Shown here: piece after piece, positions 12,048-22,896 of the stretch
How the letters are laid out: each line of letters begins with the position of its first letter
Numbering within the stretch: the first letter of the stretch is position 1
Source: Xylogone sp. PMI_703
Taxonomy: Eukaryota > Ascomycota > Leotiomycetes
Reading direction: 5' to 3'
NCBI GenBank assembly: GCA_021399445.1
Contig: JAJTUQ010000004.1
Location: forward strand, 6,014,001 to 6,078,000
DNA: 64,000 nucleotides
Program-made: the position numbers and the translations under genes
Notes under the pieces: model-generated
The model's input: the letters and a program-made list of their open reading frames with translations, nothing else
Told to the model about the DNA's origin: nothing
Databases searched by the model: none

Positions 12048-13824
12048 ATGCTTGCTCCGTTTGCTTGCGCCAGGTGCAAGCAAAGGAAAGGCAGATGTGA
12101 CAAAGCTCTGCCACGATGCGGCCATTGCCAAAAGTCAGTTCCTCCTGACGCCGTCTACATACACCAAGAAGGCTCACACTCACAGGAATGGCGGATTGTG
12201 CGAATACCCAAGTGCTCGTTCGTCGTCCACTACGTATACCTCGTCGCCGGGCCCTAGTAGCGAACAGCGAGTCGTGCAGCAATCTTTCCCATCGGTCTTT
12301 TTCCTGGACGTGGAAATATTTCGCCAGGCCCAATTGGAGCTGCCCCGTCCCGGCCTGACAGTTCCGCCTTATGTGAGCGACCTCCTGGGTGGGGATGAAA
12401 GGGTGCGAGAAATGGCCACAGCATATTTTAGCAATATTCATCCTTGGATGCCGGTTATATCGAAGACTTGGGCCTATAAGCACCTCCTCAGTTCTCTCTC
12501 CCCAGTTCACGCAGATTCTACACTCCTTCTTCTTTCCATCGAATTGATAAATTGGATCCCGTCTACATCATCAGCCGATCCCAAGACACCCCTATATTCT
12601 GCAGTAAAGCGGTTTTCCTTAGAATTGGAGACTGCCGGCTGCTTGACCATTAGAACTGTTCAGGCAGGGCTTCTGGTATGTCTGTACGAGCTTGGGCAGT
12701 GTATTTACCCTGCCGCGTATATATCTGTTGGTGCATGTGCTAGATACGCTGCCGCACTCGGGCTTGATAAAGACATAAAGCCAGGAAATGATACTGCGGG
12801 ACTTCCATGGGATCAAATAGAGGAGAGGAGGAGGACGTGGTGGGCTATTTTGATACTGGACCGGTAAGCATTCCGAGTGTCGATTGGCAAAGAGAGATGC
12901 ATCCTATCTAAAATTGAACCCGATCAGTTATTGAGCTGGCTGACATGCTCTCAAGGTTCATCAACCTGGGGAACCCACAGCGTATGTTAGCTACGGTTGA
13001 TCCAGGAAGTGGTGATATTCTACCAATTGATGATATGCTGTGGGAGCAAGGGGTATGTACAGCGTCTCCCGTATGTGTTTCTCAAATCTGATCTATTATT
13101 AGCTTGTACCATTTGGAGCACCATCAACCATTGGTTCTTCAGCAGAATTGAGAATGGGACGATTTGCACGATTTGCGGAAGCAACATATCTTTTAGGCCA
13201 GGTATTTAGACATATCGCCGATCAAAAAAGAGACGATAATTTCTACGAGCAAGAGGGTGCGCAATTGAATCGTACTCTTCATGCTCTCATCCTTGTGGCT
13301 CAATCCGAGGCAGAGACGAGAAGTCTTGAATTCTGCACACAGAACGCAGTTTGCTACTGGTAAGAGAAGCAGAACGTATTTCCCTCCTTGTGTACTGATG
13401 TGAAGCAGCGCACTCCTAATACTCAAATATTCTTCATTATCGATAGCAGGAATCAGGACTCCAGTTGGCGGGTGCTACGGCTATTACCCAACAATTGAAC
13501 CAGATGTAGTTGCGAGAGAGACGGCCCGGATGTCCCAAAACTTCTTACCAGGCGGCTCAATTCCTTTAGTGGAAGTTTCGCCATTTATATTACATCTGTT
13601 ATACCAATGTTGCATTATTCTATCCAGTCCATCTCAAGAATCTAGACCAGAAGACGTCAATTCATTAGCCATTTTACAAGAGGCCTTAAAGCTGCTAACT
13701 CAGAGGTGGCGTGCATCAGGTACGATATCATTGTTTTTCCTATAACATGTCTTCTCTAAGTAACTTGACATTAGAAACATACCTGAATATACTAGCCGCG
13801 CGTAAATCTATGTCGGGTCTGTAA
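12048..13824 (+). CDS. Zn(II)2Cys6 transcription factor with fungal regulatory domain
   Basis: Nuclear DNA-binding regulator. The zinc cluster CARCKQRKGRCDKALPRC-GHC is completed only after splicing a 52-nt intron (12134-12185), which supplies QKNGGLC and the sixth cysteine. The fungal-specific middle homology region follows (AYFSNIHPWMPVISK, then TWWAILILDR). Further introns: about 12864-12956 (DRFINLGNPQR), about 13072-13103, about 13361-13445, and about 13722-13776, giving a C-terminus ETYLNILAARKSMSGL. The protein is about 500 residues. The ATG at 12048 lies five codons before the first Cys; an in-frame ATG at 11994 would add 18 residues. Natural targets may be the adjacent reductase genes; that is inference. 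A degenerate copy of its 3' end lies at 16868-17012. Confidence 0.85.
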
Positions 13825-15232
13825 ATGAGGGAGACTCAGCGAATTGGCCGCAGAGAACTGTTATTTGGCTATGCTCTAATTGAAGGCGGGTGTACAGTAG
13901 GAAACGATTTTTAAAGTATCACATTTAATCAAAACAAGCCCACTGGTGCGATATCAACTCACTTTTACTAGGAGTTTGGGAATATCAACAGTGCCTAGGC
14001 AGCAGATCGAAAGCCACCTTGCACATATTTCTGTGGTCAATTTGGTCTAATTTAAATGGCGCCGAGAGTTGGTTGTTTACACTCTGTCACATTAGAAATC
14101 GCTGTCGCATATGGGGGCGTCTGATGGTCGTATTTTGTGGTTTTACTGGAAAAGTATGTTAAAGAAACGTACCAAGTACTATCCGAGTTATTTGTCAGTT
14201 TTCCAGTGATGGGTTTTTCTATCCCGCTCCGCTGGTAATTCTCTGAATCTATAGAAAACTGTATCTCGCGCAAGAGTTACAACCGAATTTCAGCAAATAA
14301 TTTGAGGATTTACTCTGAGTTCCAAAAATACTGTAGTTGTATCTCAATATGCCCATGTATAATATCGAACACATGTGTAACAACGTTGACATCGGAGTAG
14401 GAGGATCAACTCTATTTTCGGTAAAAGAGATGGTAAAGAGCTCAGAGTGATTGCCATCGTAGGGGGTATTGTCGGGGGGTTCGAGACAGGTTATTCACCG
14501 CATTTCGCGGACCGCCGATAAGGTGAATTGAATGTATCAGCTTTACCGCGCTGACTCCTCGAGATGTGGATAATGCCTGAGGACATCCATGATCACTACT
14601 TTAGGGTAACATTCAAATACTGGACGCTAATGCAGGTTGCTGACGCTAATGCAAGCTGTTGATGCCCCACAGTCTGCTTACGGAGTGTTTTTGGCCGATC
14701 CGCATGGACCGCAGTACCGGTAGAAAGGAAATTTACTTTATACGTATCCTGGTACTTTGGCTAAGTACACTCTCTTCAAGAGCCAGCAATATGTAAAATA
14801 CGGTAGTAAATATGTCCTTTTTTATATTCGGATGAACATTTCCTATGGTTACATGCATACAACATCGTATGCAGATTTTGTGATTGATAGCTCCTTGCAC
14901 TATATTCGAAGAATCGATCGGAAGGATTATAACAGAATGACTGGCTACGTAATTACTGCCGTAACCCAGCGCTTTCTGACATTATTGGGGCATGTGAACC
15001 GTGGTTCAAGAACGATGACCGAGCCTAATTAAAAGTAATTGAATATAAGAACGTCAAGAATATTTAACATGCTGCTTTCATTCTACCATCACTACATTTG
15101 TTGATTGGAAACGTCCCGTTACAATATCATTGTCTTCATAACTGCTTCATTCCGAACAGAACACACTTTGTAGAAGTATTCGACGACCCAAATCTAGACA
15201 AAAAGAGTTGTCATAATAGGCATTTCATTATC
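13825..15232. other. 1.4-kb intergenic region with a short direct repeat
   Basis: No gene supported. The 12-mer gacgctaatgca occurs at 14623-14634 and again at 14642-14653. A CG-richer patch around 14465-14520 (containing cgcatttcgcggaccgccg) stands out from AT-rich surroundings. Open frames at 14052-14273 and 14757-15032 lack recognisable domains. Confidence 0.4.
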
Positions 15233-16042
15233 TTAAATCTCAAAAACTAGCTCCTCGTCCCCCCTTTGTGTTCTCCAGTAATTTGTCGCTGCCATGATTT
15301 CCCGGCAGCCCTTGAGCAAAAATCCCCACTTCTTCACAAAGCCTTCAGTGACTTCCCATCCACTCACTTCCCATGGATTTCCCCACACCAAGACTCCTGT
15401 CATCTCAATATCATTTTTCCCCTGATTTAGCCAACCTAACATGTCATTGCATATATCATAATGATTAAACATGTGCATTATAGAGATTGCATTATCGCGC
15501 ATTGTGCCGTGGGGAAGAAGATCGATCCACATGTCGTGTGGAATCGATTGCTGTAGCGTGGTCGGTGCCAATGAAGGTGGTAGCGCTGCTGGAGAAGGAA
15601 AGAGGGGGGTCGTCCGTAGAGCCTCAGCGATGTCACACTCACGCGGGAGCAAGTGCGCAACCGATAGAATAAGCATATTGGTCAAAGTTCCCCGGAAAGC
15701 ATTAAATTGGACTAGAGGAATCAGATGATCAGGCGATAGTGGGAGTGTAACTGTGCCATCAAGAGAGATATACTTGAAACAAGGGGCAACGGGCAGTAAG
15801 CTATTTGAAGAGACGCTCTGCCGTGAGGTAGAAGGCAGGCGGTGGAGACAACGGTATGCATTCTGCGAATTTATGCGTAAATGTGCTTGCTCCATGACTG
15901 TCATAAATTGGACAGATTGGAAGGTGTCTCTCTGGATTACAGCATAAGAGGATATGGCTTGTTGGAGCTGTCTATTTCCTGTGGAGAAATGTTTAATACT
16001 AAGAATACCATCAGGAGGGTTACTGACTATATGATCGCGCAC
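15233..16042 (-). CDS. DUF3425 protein (bZIP-associated family)
   Basis: 269-residue intronless protein with the DUF3425 signature in its C-terminal half: HDMWIDLLPHGTMRDN, DICNDMLGWLNQGKND, GVLVWGNPWEVSGWEVTEGF and KKWGFLLKGC. In fungi this domain commonly sits behind an N-terminal bZIP region in putative regulators. Here no basic-leucine zipper is visible in the protein or in an obvious upstream exon, so this is either a stand-alone DUF3425 protein or a gene whose first exon I cannot find. The function is unknown; a regulatory role is inferred from family context only. It is convergent with the Zn2Cys6 regulator. Confidence 0.8.
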   Translation of the reverse strand: MRDHIVSNPPDGILSIKHFSTGNRQLQQAISSYAVIQRDTFQSVQFMTVMEQAHLRINSQNAYRCLHRLPSTSRQSVSSNSLLPVAPCFKYISLDGTVTLPLSPDHLIPLVQFNAFRGTLTNMLILSVAHLLPRECDIAEALRTTPLFPSPAALPPSLAPTTLQQSIPHDMWIDLLPHGTMRDNAISIMHMFNHYDICNDMLGWLNQGKNDIEMTGVLVWGNPWEVSGWEVTEGFVKKWGFLLKGCREIMAATNYWRTQRGDEELVFEI

Positions 16043-16867
16043 TTAATCGGGACTGTCTTTTGCGCCTAGCTGTTTTATCCTTTAAACCAGTCCAATTATC
16101 ATCTGGATCCCTTGCCTAAGAGAGAGATATGATAAATTAGGATCGTAGGCAGGACACATCCGGAAAGGGGAGCAAATACTTCCGCAAGCTGGGGCATCAG
16201 AGAAAACTCAACTAGTTGTTCAATTTTCATGAAATCCGTCATGGTTATTGGCCCTCGACTCACATTGAGTGGAATAGGAGTTAGGAAACAATGAAGGGTG
16301 GGTTTGAAAGAAAATATTTGAATAGAAGGCATGCAGATGGCCTATTTTACCAAGGCTAAGGTAGTTGAGCTATGAACTAAATTCTCGCACTGATAAGCAC
16401 TATAGTACTATGTGGACCCTTAGTACCAAGCCGCATAAGGCCGCATGCCGTACCACCCACACCGCTAGCTTCCGCATGCACGGCTATATGCTCCACATTT
16501 AACACAAATTACGCAAGCATACTTGTAATACGGTAACATAATCTCCGCTCCAACGTACAGGCTTAACATTAAAAGCTCACCGATTGATTAACGGCCTTAT
16601 CTACGGATAAAAACAAGAGTTTTCCTCGCCGCGGTTTGCATTTGTTGAGTCGGGGTTTAAGATGACCTGTGGGGGCTGTGGATCCATAAAATTGTGGACT
16701 TGATGTACCAGCCATGGGTAAGTTTTGGTATCCACGTCTTCGAAGGCCGCTAGGAGATCTTGAACTATAGCATTAAAGCCTAATCTGGGCCAGACAACTA
16801 TCGTACACTCCGCAGTATGCGCTACCGGATTAAGCACATGAGCATTCTGGCACCATATTCTAGTCTA
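16043..16867. other. Intergenic region upstream of the DUF3425 gene
   Basis: Probable promoter of the DUF3425 gene. Around 16431-16490 there are several close ccgcat/gccgcat words. Two small minus-strand open frames (16099-16332 and 16601-16837) have plausible composition but no domain I recognise, so I do not call them genes. Confidence 0.35.
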
Positions 16868-17012
16868 TAAGAGGCCTTGAAGCTAATAACTCAGAGATGA
16901 CTGGCAGCAGGTACGATATTATCTTTTATCTGTAATATCTCTTCTCTAAGCAATGAGATATTAGAAGAATCTAAATATACTAGCTGCGCGTAAAGTGATG
17001 TCAGAAATCTAA
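16868..17012 (+). pseudogene. Relic of the 3' end of a Zn2Cys6 regulator paralogue
   Basis: This stretch aligns with 13678-13826, the 3' end of the regulator gene, at roughly three-quarters identity by eye. The match includes aagaggccttnaagct, the donor region caggtacgatat, the intron body cttctctaag and the exon tatactagc-gcgcgtaaa. Because the intron and its splice sites are included, it derives from genomic DNA, not a processed transcript. The stop and frame are lost. No other part of the gene is seen nearby. Confidence 0.7.
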
Positions 17013-17359
17013 AGATTTCATATAAAGTTGCAGCAATAAATCACCTGCGGCTTGGTTGAACCAACTATGCATCAGTTATACCTAATATCATGTTTATATA
17101 TGCTCTTCCGTCTGCACCATCGGTTCTTTGTCTTCACTCTCAGCACTCTGCCGGTATACATTCACCCACTTCTCTCTACTTCCTCTACCTATCCTCATTC
17201 TGCTTTGCTTTTACTTTGCCTTTTACTCGGACAGGACTTACTGGATGCGATACTGGTGACCTGTGATGTGGAAAATCATAAGTGTTTTGAGATCTTCTCT
17301 CTTGGTTTGGATACGATTCGCAAAATGAGACATCTCGTTCTCGCAATTGAGAAATCTAC
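17013..17359. other. Short intergenic region with pyrimidine tract
   Basis: Contains a long pyrimidine-rich run (about 17160-17230, + strand). The open frame 17052-17363 is low-complexity Leu/Ser/Thr and unlikely to be a protein. Nothing else is seen. Confidence 0.4.
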
Positions 17360-18473
17360 TTAGTTCTCAAAATTCAGACCCGCTTCTATCCGGACTGCCC
17401 CATAAATCGATGTCAGGTCACCTCTGGCACCCATGTGTGCCTTTACTTGCGTCAAGTGAGCCTCTTCAACTTCAACAGCCCTTAGCCTCGTACCTGTCTC
17501 CTTGGCCAATGTCATTGCATGGCGTGCATCCTTTCTAGCTAAGTCAACTGCAAACAGTGGCTGTTCCCGCTTGTAATAGTCTCCAGAGAGCATTCTTGTC
17601 GAGTATGCTGTGTATGGGCCAGGAAGCAAAGTCTCAATCAATTGCTGGAGACTTTCCGTTCCTAGTCCTGTCTTCTCAGCGAGGACGTGTGCTTCAGCTA
17701 GACTCTCAGCTATATTGAGGACGAACGTGTTGCCAATGATCTTTAATAGCGTGGCCTTCTTAGGAGGTTGTCCGCTGAAATCGATATTTGCTCTTCCTAT
17801 GACCCCCTTCGTATACGGCTTGACCTTTTCTACAGATGTCTTCGGCCCCGCCAAGACACATATAAGCTGTCCGCTCTCAGCCATTGCAGGAGCGCCAAAG
17901 ACTGGGCAAGCCACTGTTTTGCATCTTAGAATTCGTAATAGGTTATGACTGGGTATGGAGGTTCATACCAAATTCTGCACCAGCGGCTACAACCCTCTTT
18001 GCAAGTTCCTCGGTTGTATCTGGACTAACAGATGAGCAGTCCACAAAGAGTTTCCCTTTCACGTCTCCCTTGAGGGCAGTCTCAATAACCTCGTTAATTG
18101 CGGCGTCATTGCTTAGGCAAGTGAAAATGATATCAGACTCTGACACTGCCTGGCCGATCGACAATGCAACAATAGATTTTCCTGGTTGCAAGGAGTTACT
18201 CAAATCAATTGCGTGTTCTGAGGACCGGTTAAAGAGGATAAGAGGTTCGGCGAGTTGGCCACGAAGGACCAGATTTTTGGACATAGCCTAATTCCAATCA
18301 AGTCAACAGGGTAGAAAAGTAATTTCTTCAGTAGATAAGCCAAGACAGGTCTATTGAGGCAACGTCAAATCACTCTCACTGGGAGTGGGGGTGAGCTGAT
18401 ATGACCCAAGTAACTAGTTGGAACATACCCTGCCCATATTTCCGAGGCCAATCCATGCTAATTTAGGTGCCAT
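17360..18473 (-). CDS. Beta-hydroxyacid dehydrogenase family (HIBADH/6PGDH-like) reductase
   Basis: NAD(P)-dependent oxidoreductase of the 3-hydroxyisobutyrate dehydrogenase-like family. The start MAPKLAWIGLGNMGR holds the GxGxxG Rossmann motif. An intron (about 18293-18428) splices to AMSKNLVLRG; a second (about 17912-17965) joins EF to VACPVFGAPAMAESGQ, the position of the family's substrate-binding GSGASGA-like loop. The helical C-terminal domain has the expected lysine in LLKIIGNTFVLN, and the protein ends GLNFEN-stop, about 300 residues. Substrates in this family range from hydroxyacids to imines (imine reductases), so I leave it open. No targeting signal is evident. It appears intact. 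Confidence 0.85.
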
Positions 18474-18812
18474 CGTGAGTTCGGGATTTGTGCTCTGTTA
18501 TTTTGGAGATCGCAGTCGAAACAGGGCATCTAGTATGCTGCAGTTTGTTATCCAGAAAATATGTAGAAGGGGTGTATGAGTGAGGAATCTTAGCTGCATC
18601 TTAGGCTTTTATATCCGTCTGATTCACATCTCTCTGGTTACTTACAAATATTTCATACAATCCTACTATGTGATTTATAAGGCACATGAATATAGCGAGG
18701 GAGGATTTAACGGAGTATATCTTAACTCCTATGCAGAGGCTAGACTATTGCAACGTAATGGTAAGTGACGTATTATAGGGTATTGTAACATTATCACCAT
18801 CCACATCAAAGC
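18474..18812. other. Promoter side of the dehydrogenase gene
   Basis: About 340 AT-rich bases upstream of the minus-strand dehydrogenase. The open frame 18580-18768 (+) has no recognisable domain. Confidence 0.4.
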
Positions 18813-18860
18813 GTGAGCCCAAGCTGGCCCTCTCCAATGCAACACAGTATCCATACAACT

Positions 18861-19115
18861 ATGTCTCTCGACTTAGACGAATTCATTTTGCCGTGCCCAG
18901 GAAGAGCACCTAGCTCATCAGAAATATCAATTCCAGGCTCAGCCGAGACCGCCTTCGCCGAGATTTTTGGCAAACTCCTTCCGCCTGCTAAGTGCTTGAG
19001 CCTAGTGGATGGAAAAGTCAACTTCCATAGAGTACACCCTTCTTTCCCCCTCCCTCCTGAAAACAGAGTGGTATCCATGCCGCCTGGTTCATGGGCGCCC
19101 TATCAGCTGGCATGA
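18861..19115 (+). pseudogene. Possible N-terminal fragment of an alpha/beta hydrolase
   Basis: A short open frame beginning MSLDLDEFILPCPGRAP, followed by SAETAFAEIFGKLLPPAK and LSLVDGKVNFHRVHPSF. This layout (a leader, then a beta strand pair before the expected oxyanion HG motif) resembles the beginning of some fungal alpha/beta hydrolases. The frame ends in TGA at 19113-19115 where the HG block should follow, and no catalytic Ser, Asp or His region is found downstream. The assignment is weak; it may be chance. Confidence 0.25.
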
Positions 19116-20103
19116 AGGCTGGATTTCAAGGGCCGCTGGCTTGTATATATTCTACATGGATTATATTTAATTCAATGCTAATAACCTGTCTATAGGTTGG
19201 TAAGGAGCACAAATAGTTAACCAAACATAAGGCAGAGTTCAAAGGCTAACGGATCCGGGGAAATGAGGATTTCGCTGGTCTCATGAAGGAACATTCAGAA
19301 CGTGAAGACTTCAAGAATACCTGAGATTGTAGAATTGATTGCTTCACATATTATAGAGGTGTATTAGTATGAAATATAATTTTGAGCAATAGACTCAAGA
19401 TTTTGCAACAAGTTGTATAACCGCTGTGGTCTCCCTGTGACAATCTTGGAACGCCTATATCGCCCAATTCTAACTCGGGCATATAGCGCATAATTTAAGA
19501 GCAGTATTCGGTTGTATAATTACGTCTGTTCAATATCCGATGTAGTTTATACAAAGCTTCAACAGATCTGAGTGTGATATTGTCGATTACTGTTTTTGGA
19601 CTTTGCCACATTTATTGTAGGCTACGCTACTAATATACACTAGGTAATCGTCAGGGACGACTATTACCCGCTACTGTGTACTCCGTGGCTCAGCGACAGC
19701 CAGTCACCCGTGAAAACGGCCGGGCATGGCCGTAAAGCCCGATGACGGCCGAGCCTGACTAAGCTGGTAATTAACATGTCCGAAGTGATTTCTGTGGCTA
19801 CGACCAGATATCCAGACTGCGAATGAGAAAGATCCCAGTTGATAACTCGCCCTACGAATCAAAAAATGAGTCTATGCTCTCGATACCACTCTACATAGCC
19901 CGGCTAAAATATTCGGAGTCCCCGTCGTCTCCGTGAATAATATCTAGTGTAGCTTCAACTTTAGTAGAATAGTATGGTACGGAGACCTGGTCATGGACTA
20001 ACAACCAAGTGCCAGAACTGCCAAAACGGAGATGGATCTTCAGTGTGGCGTTTAGGGCCAAAGTACAGAATTTAAACTTAGAATATCTTAGTAATTGATA
20101 TGT
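19116..20103. other. 1-kb AT-rich gap
   Basis: No gene. A small GC-richer patch at about 19700-19760 contains an imperfect hairpin word (acggccgggcatggccgt). Otherwise AT-rich and featureless. Confidence 0.4.
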
Positions 20104-20105
20104 TA

Positions 20106-20324
20106 CTATCCCCCCAAATGCATCCCTTTAGCAGCGTAACAACGAGGGTCAAGGTGGATGTTATTGTGGGTACTTGGTGAAATCTGACAAGGATTGAAAA
20201 GACCTTATTCTCTTATTTGAGTGATATTATTATGGAGAAAAAATCTACAATACAGGGTATTGAGCAATCAAGTCTCTGAATGAGCTTATCAACACTGCTG
20301 GAGGGATACATTTAGGGGGGATAG
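20106..20324. mobile_element. 219-bp MITE, Tc1/mariner-like, with TA target duplication
   Basis: The left end ctatccccccaaatgcat and the reverse complement of the right end ctatcccccctaaatgta match, continuing through atccct-nn-agcag-n-gt for about 33 bases with one gap and a few transitions. Each end is flanked by the dinucleotide TA (20104-20105 and 20325-20326), the target duplication used by Tc1/mariner elements. The interior (about 150 bp) has no coding capacity. It is therefore a non-autonomous element needing a transposase from elsewhere. Several differences between the arms are C/T changes, as expected after ageing or RIP. Confidence 0.75.
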
Positions 20325-20326
20325 TA

Positions 20327-21019
20327 CAACACAAAACTTGATTCTTGGCAATGTAAACCCTTGCCTCTTGCTTTCGAATCAAACAATTAGCATGGACCAA
20401 CGTTGAAAAGTGGAACTAACAGATTACAAAGACCTGCTCTTGCAAGAGAACGGGTGTTTGCTCGGCTGACCCTTGCTTGCATGCATCAAAGTGGTTGGCA
20501 GCCTTGTCCTGCTTGTATTGAAAACTAATCAACAATTATTTGTATTTGTTTCTGCCATGGTGCAAGTGCAAATAGGGCTCAGGTTGTATAAGAGTATAAT
20601 ACGAACCTTAAGAAAGGGAAAGTATACAAATACGATAACAACCGAATTACTACAGGAAATCCAATCCTTAGGCATAAGAAGCAGTTTCTCCGGCTGACAA
20701 TGATTTCGTTTTGTGATGAGCAACCAAATGAAATTTATAATCTGGCTGCATGGTCTACCTTGCCTATCTTCGGAATCGTTGAAGGGGGAGCTAGTATGAT
20801 AGAGGGAACTCCGAAAATATTGGGAGGGGAGTCGGGATATGTCATCCAGTCCACTCTATAGATGGCACAGTCTGGAATTCGGATTCATAAGCAGAATCTT
20901 GAACGGGCATAATAATAAAAGGCCAAGAATTCCTCCCACTGAGGATATTTACAGCTTCTCTTACCAACAAAATAATCAAGCATTGAACGATAGTCCCGGT
21001 TTAAAGAGGAAATAGCATC
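20327..21019. other. Upstream region of the MBL-fold gene
   Basis: About 690 bases, the probable promoter of the secreted metallo-beta-lactamase-fold hydrolase. Small opposing open frames at 20473-20723 have no recognisable domain. Confidence 0.4.
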
Positions 21020-21943
21020 ATGAGAGTGACCTGCGTCTTGGCACTTCTGGTGGCATTGGGAGTCCCAGTCTTTTCCGATCATGTGGCTAGCAAGAACGGG
21101 ATTCAAGTCGATGTCTACCACCTCCCACCCGCGCCTGTTGTGTATCAAAACACCAGCGGTCTCACATTCTCCCCAACAGCGTTCACTTTGATCCATAGCA
21201 AAAATGAGGCTGTCTTGGTAGATTCCCCTGTTGCTGTCTGGCAAGGTGAAGCGCTAGCAGACTGGATCACGAAGACTATCCCCAAAAAGAAGTTGACCGC
21301 CGTCTATATCACCCATGGTCATGGTGACCACTTTTACAGCGCATCAGTTATCCAAGAACGATTCCCTGGCGTTCAAGTCCTCGTGAACCGGGATGTCTAC
21401 CAACACATGTTGGCACAATACGATCCTAGCTTCTTCAATCTGGTCTGGGGCTCACTGTATCCCGGACAGATCAACAACACTGTCTATCCCGTTCGATTCC
21501 TGCCGCCCAATGGAACCTTCTCGCTTGAGGGCCATACTCTCCAATCTATTGAAGTTGGTCAAGGCGACACTTACAACTCAACAGTTCTGTACGTTCCGGA
21601 CGTTGATCTCGTGGTCGGGGGTGATATGATTTTTGGCCGCTGCCATCAGTTCCTCGCTGAAGATGTTACCTCGGAGCTGATCACCCTATGGGGACGGAGC
21701 TTAGACCGAATCGCGGCGCTGAACCCCAAGGTCGTGATCCCGTCTCACATGCAGCCTCAGGACGGATATGCACCCAGCCACATCCGTGAAACCAAGAATT
21801 ACATATTTGTCTGGGATTCAATGCGGGCCAGAGCTCGGTCGTGGCAGGAGCTGGCAGACAGCATGAGCAACATCTTCCCCGACCGCATTGGAGAGTTCAT
21901 CCTTCTATGGAGCTCACAGGCGCAATTCGGTGCCTCCTTTTAA
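21020..21943 (+). CDS. Secreted metallo-beta-lactamase-fold hydrolase
   Basis: 307 residues, intronless. The N-terminus MRVTCVLALLVALGVPVFS is a clear secretion signal. The metal motif HxHxDH is present as THGHGDHF (about residues 98-105), followed by a conserved aspartate in VVGGDMIFG and a late histidine in VIPSHMQP, completing the dinuclear site. Several N-glycosylation sequons (NTS, NNT, NGT, NST) fit secretion. The family hydrolyses esters, lactones, lactams or thioesters; the substrate cannot be predicted. No frameshift or truncation is seen. It is isolated from neighbours by AT-rich gaps of 0.7-2 kb. Confidence 0.88.
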   Translation: MRVTCVLALLVALGVPVFSDHVASKNGIQVDVYHLPPAPVVYQNTSGLTFSPTAFTLIHSKNEAVLVDSPVAVWQGEALADWITKTIPKKKLTAVYITHGHGDHFYSASVIQERFPGVQVLVNRDVYQHMLAQYDPSFFNLVWGSLYPGQINNTVYPVRFLPPNGTFSLEGHTLQSIEVGQGDTYNSTVLYVPDVDLVVGGDMIFGRCHQFLAEDVTSELITLWGRSLDRIAALNPKVVIPSHMQPQDGYAPSHIRETKNYIFVWDSMRARARSWQELADSMSNIFPDRIGEFILLWSSQAQFGASF

Positions 21944-22896
21944 ACAAGATCGACTGCAACAATAAAAGATAAGAGCGAGGATCATAAGTTTCAAGATTCT
22001 AAGTTCCCGAAACTAGGATATTGAGCAGTTAATGGCGGAGATACTCAGTTGATCCATTGATCCGAGGGCGAGAGAGCTACTACCTCCCTGTTCTCCACCG
22101 AACCTTTCTTTTCCATTTGATTTTTCTTCTTAACCCGAACACCTTGCTTTTAGAATTAATTCCGTAATAGAGTTATTGTTCCAGAGATCCTGTCAAGCCA
22201 GTTACATTTTAGAACCAGAGTTTGAATTTTATTATCAACTGTAGTGTTAATGTATAGGATTTAAAGCAATGAATGAAGCCCTCTAAAAGTTATAAATTAT
22301 GAGGTACTTACCTGTTGTACCTGGCTTAGAGAGTGGTTTTATTTTAGCCGTATAAATAAGTGCTTACTAAGGCTAGCGGTTATAACTTCGTAACAATATC
22401 CAGGGCATTATAAGTCACAGCTCCCTGAAATCGAGGTTAGAAATACTCGTCTCAAATACAGACACTGATTTTGTTCTACTAACGTATTTATTGATACTTG
22501 TCGTCTAGCATAAGCGTGGCCAACCTAATCATATTGGAATCGAAGAACCCATATACTTCTTTAAAGCTGATTTGTGGCGAAATAGCTCCCACTAATGATA
22601 CTCCCTAGTAAATAACAATTCATACTAGAAGGAAGTTTGCTAACAAGTAGATGAATCAGTGTACAACTTTTAACTACTATTGTCAGCATTGACCACCCGT
22701 TAAAGGTGTATGAGGTACTTCCTCGGTGCACTTATGGTGAAAGGTGGTGAGTCTGGCAGGTCCTGCCACGACCAATGCCATGCGGGCAAAGTCACGTTCT
22801 TTCGGTCTAGACATACTACCTTCAATTGTTACTGTCCAGAATACAGGCATTTTATTCCCAATCCAACACTTGGGCTACCCTGGTTGATTTCTATGC
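21944..22896. other. AT-rich gap downstream of the MBL-fold gene
   Basis: No gene supported. It includes the probable 3' UTR of the hydrolase. The open frame 22710-22970 (+) lacks recognisable features. Confidence 0.4.

Noticed and set aside
12048..12257. Apparent frameshift between the zinc cluster and the regulatory domain, with a 4-bp TACA duplication as a possible transposon footprint.
   Set aside because: A 52-nt GT-AG intron (12134-12185) restores both the frame and the sixth cysteine (QKNGGLC), so the gene is intact.
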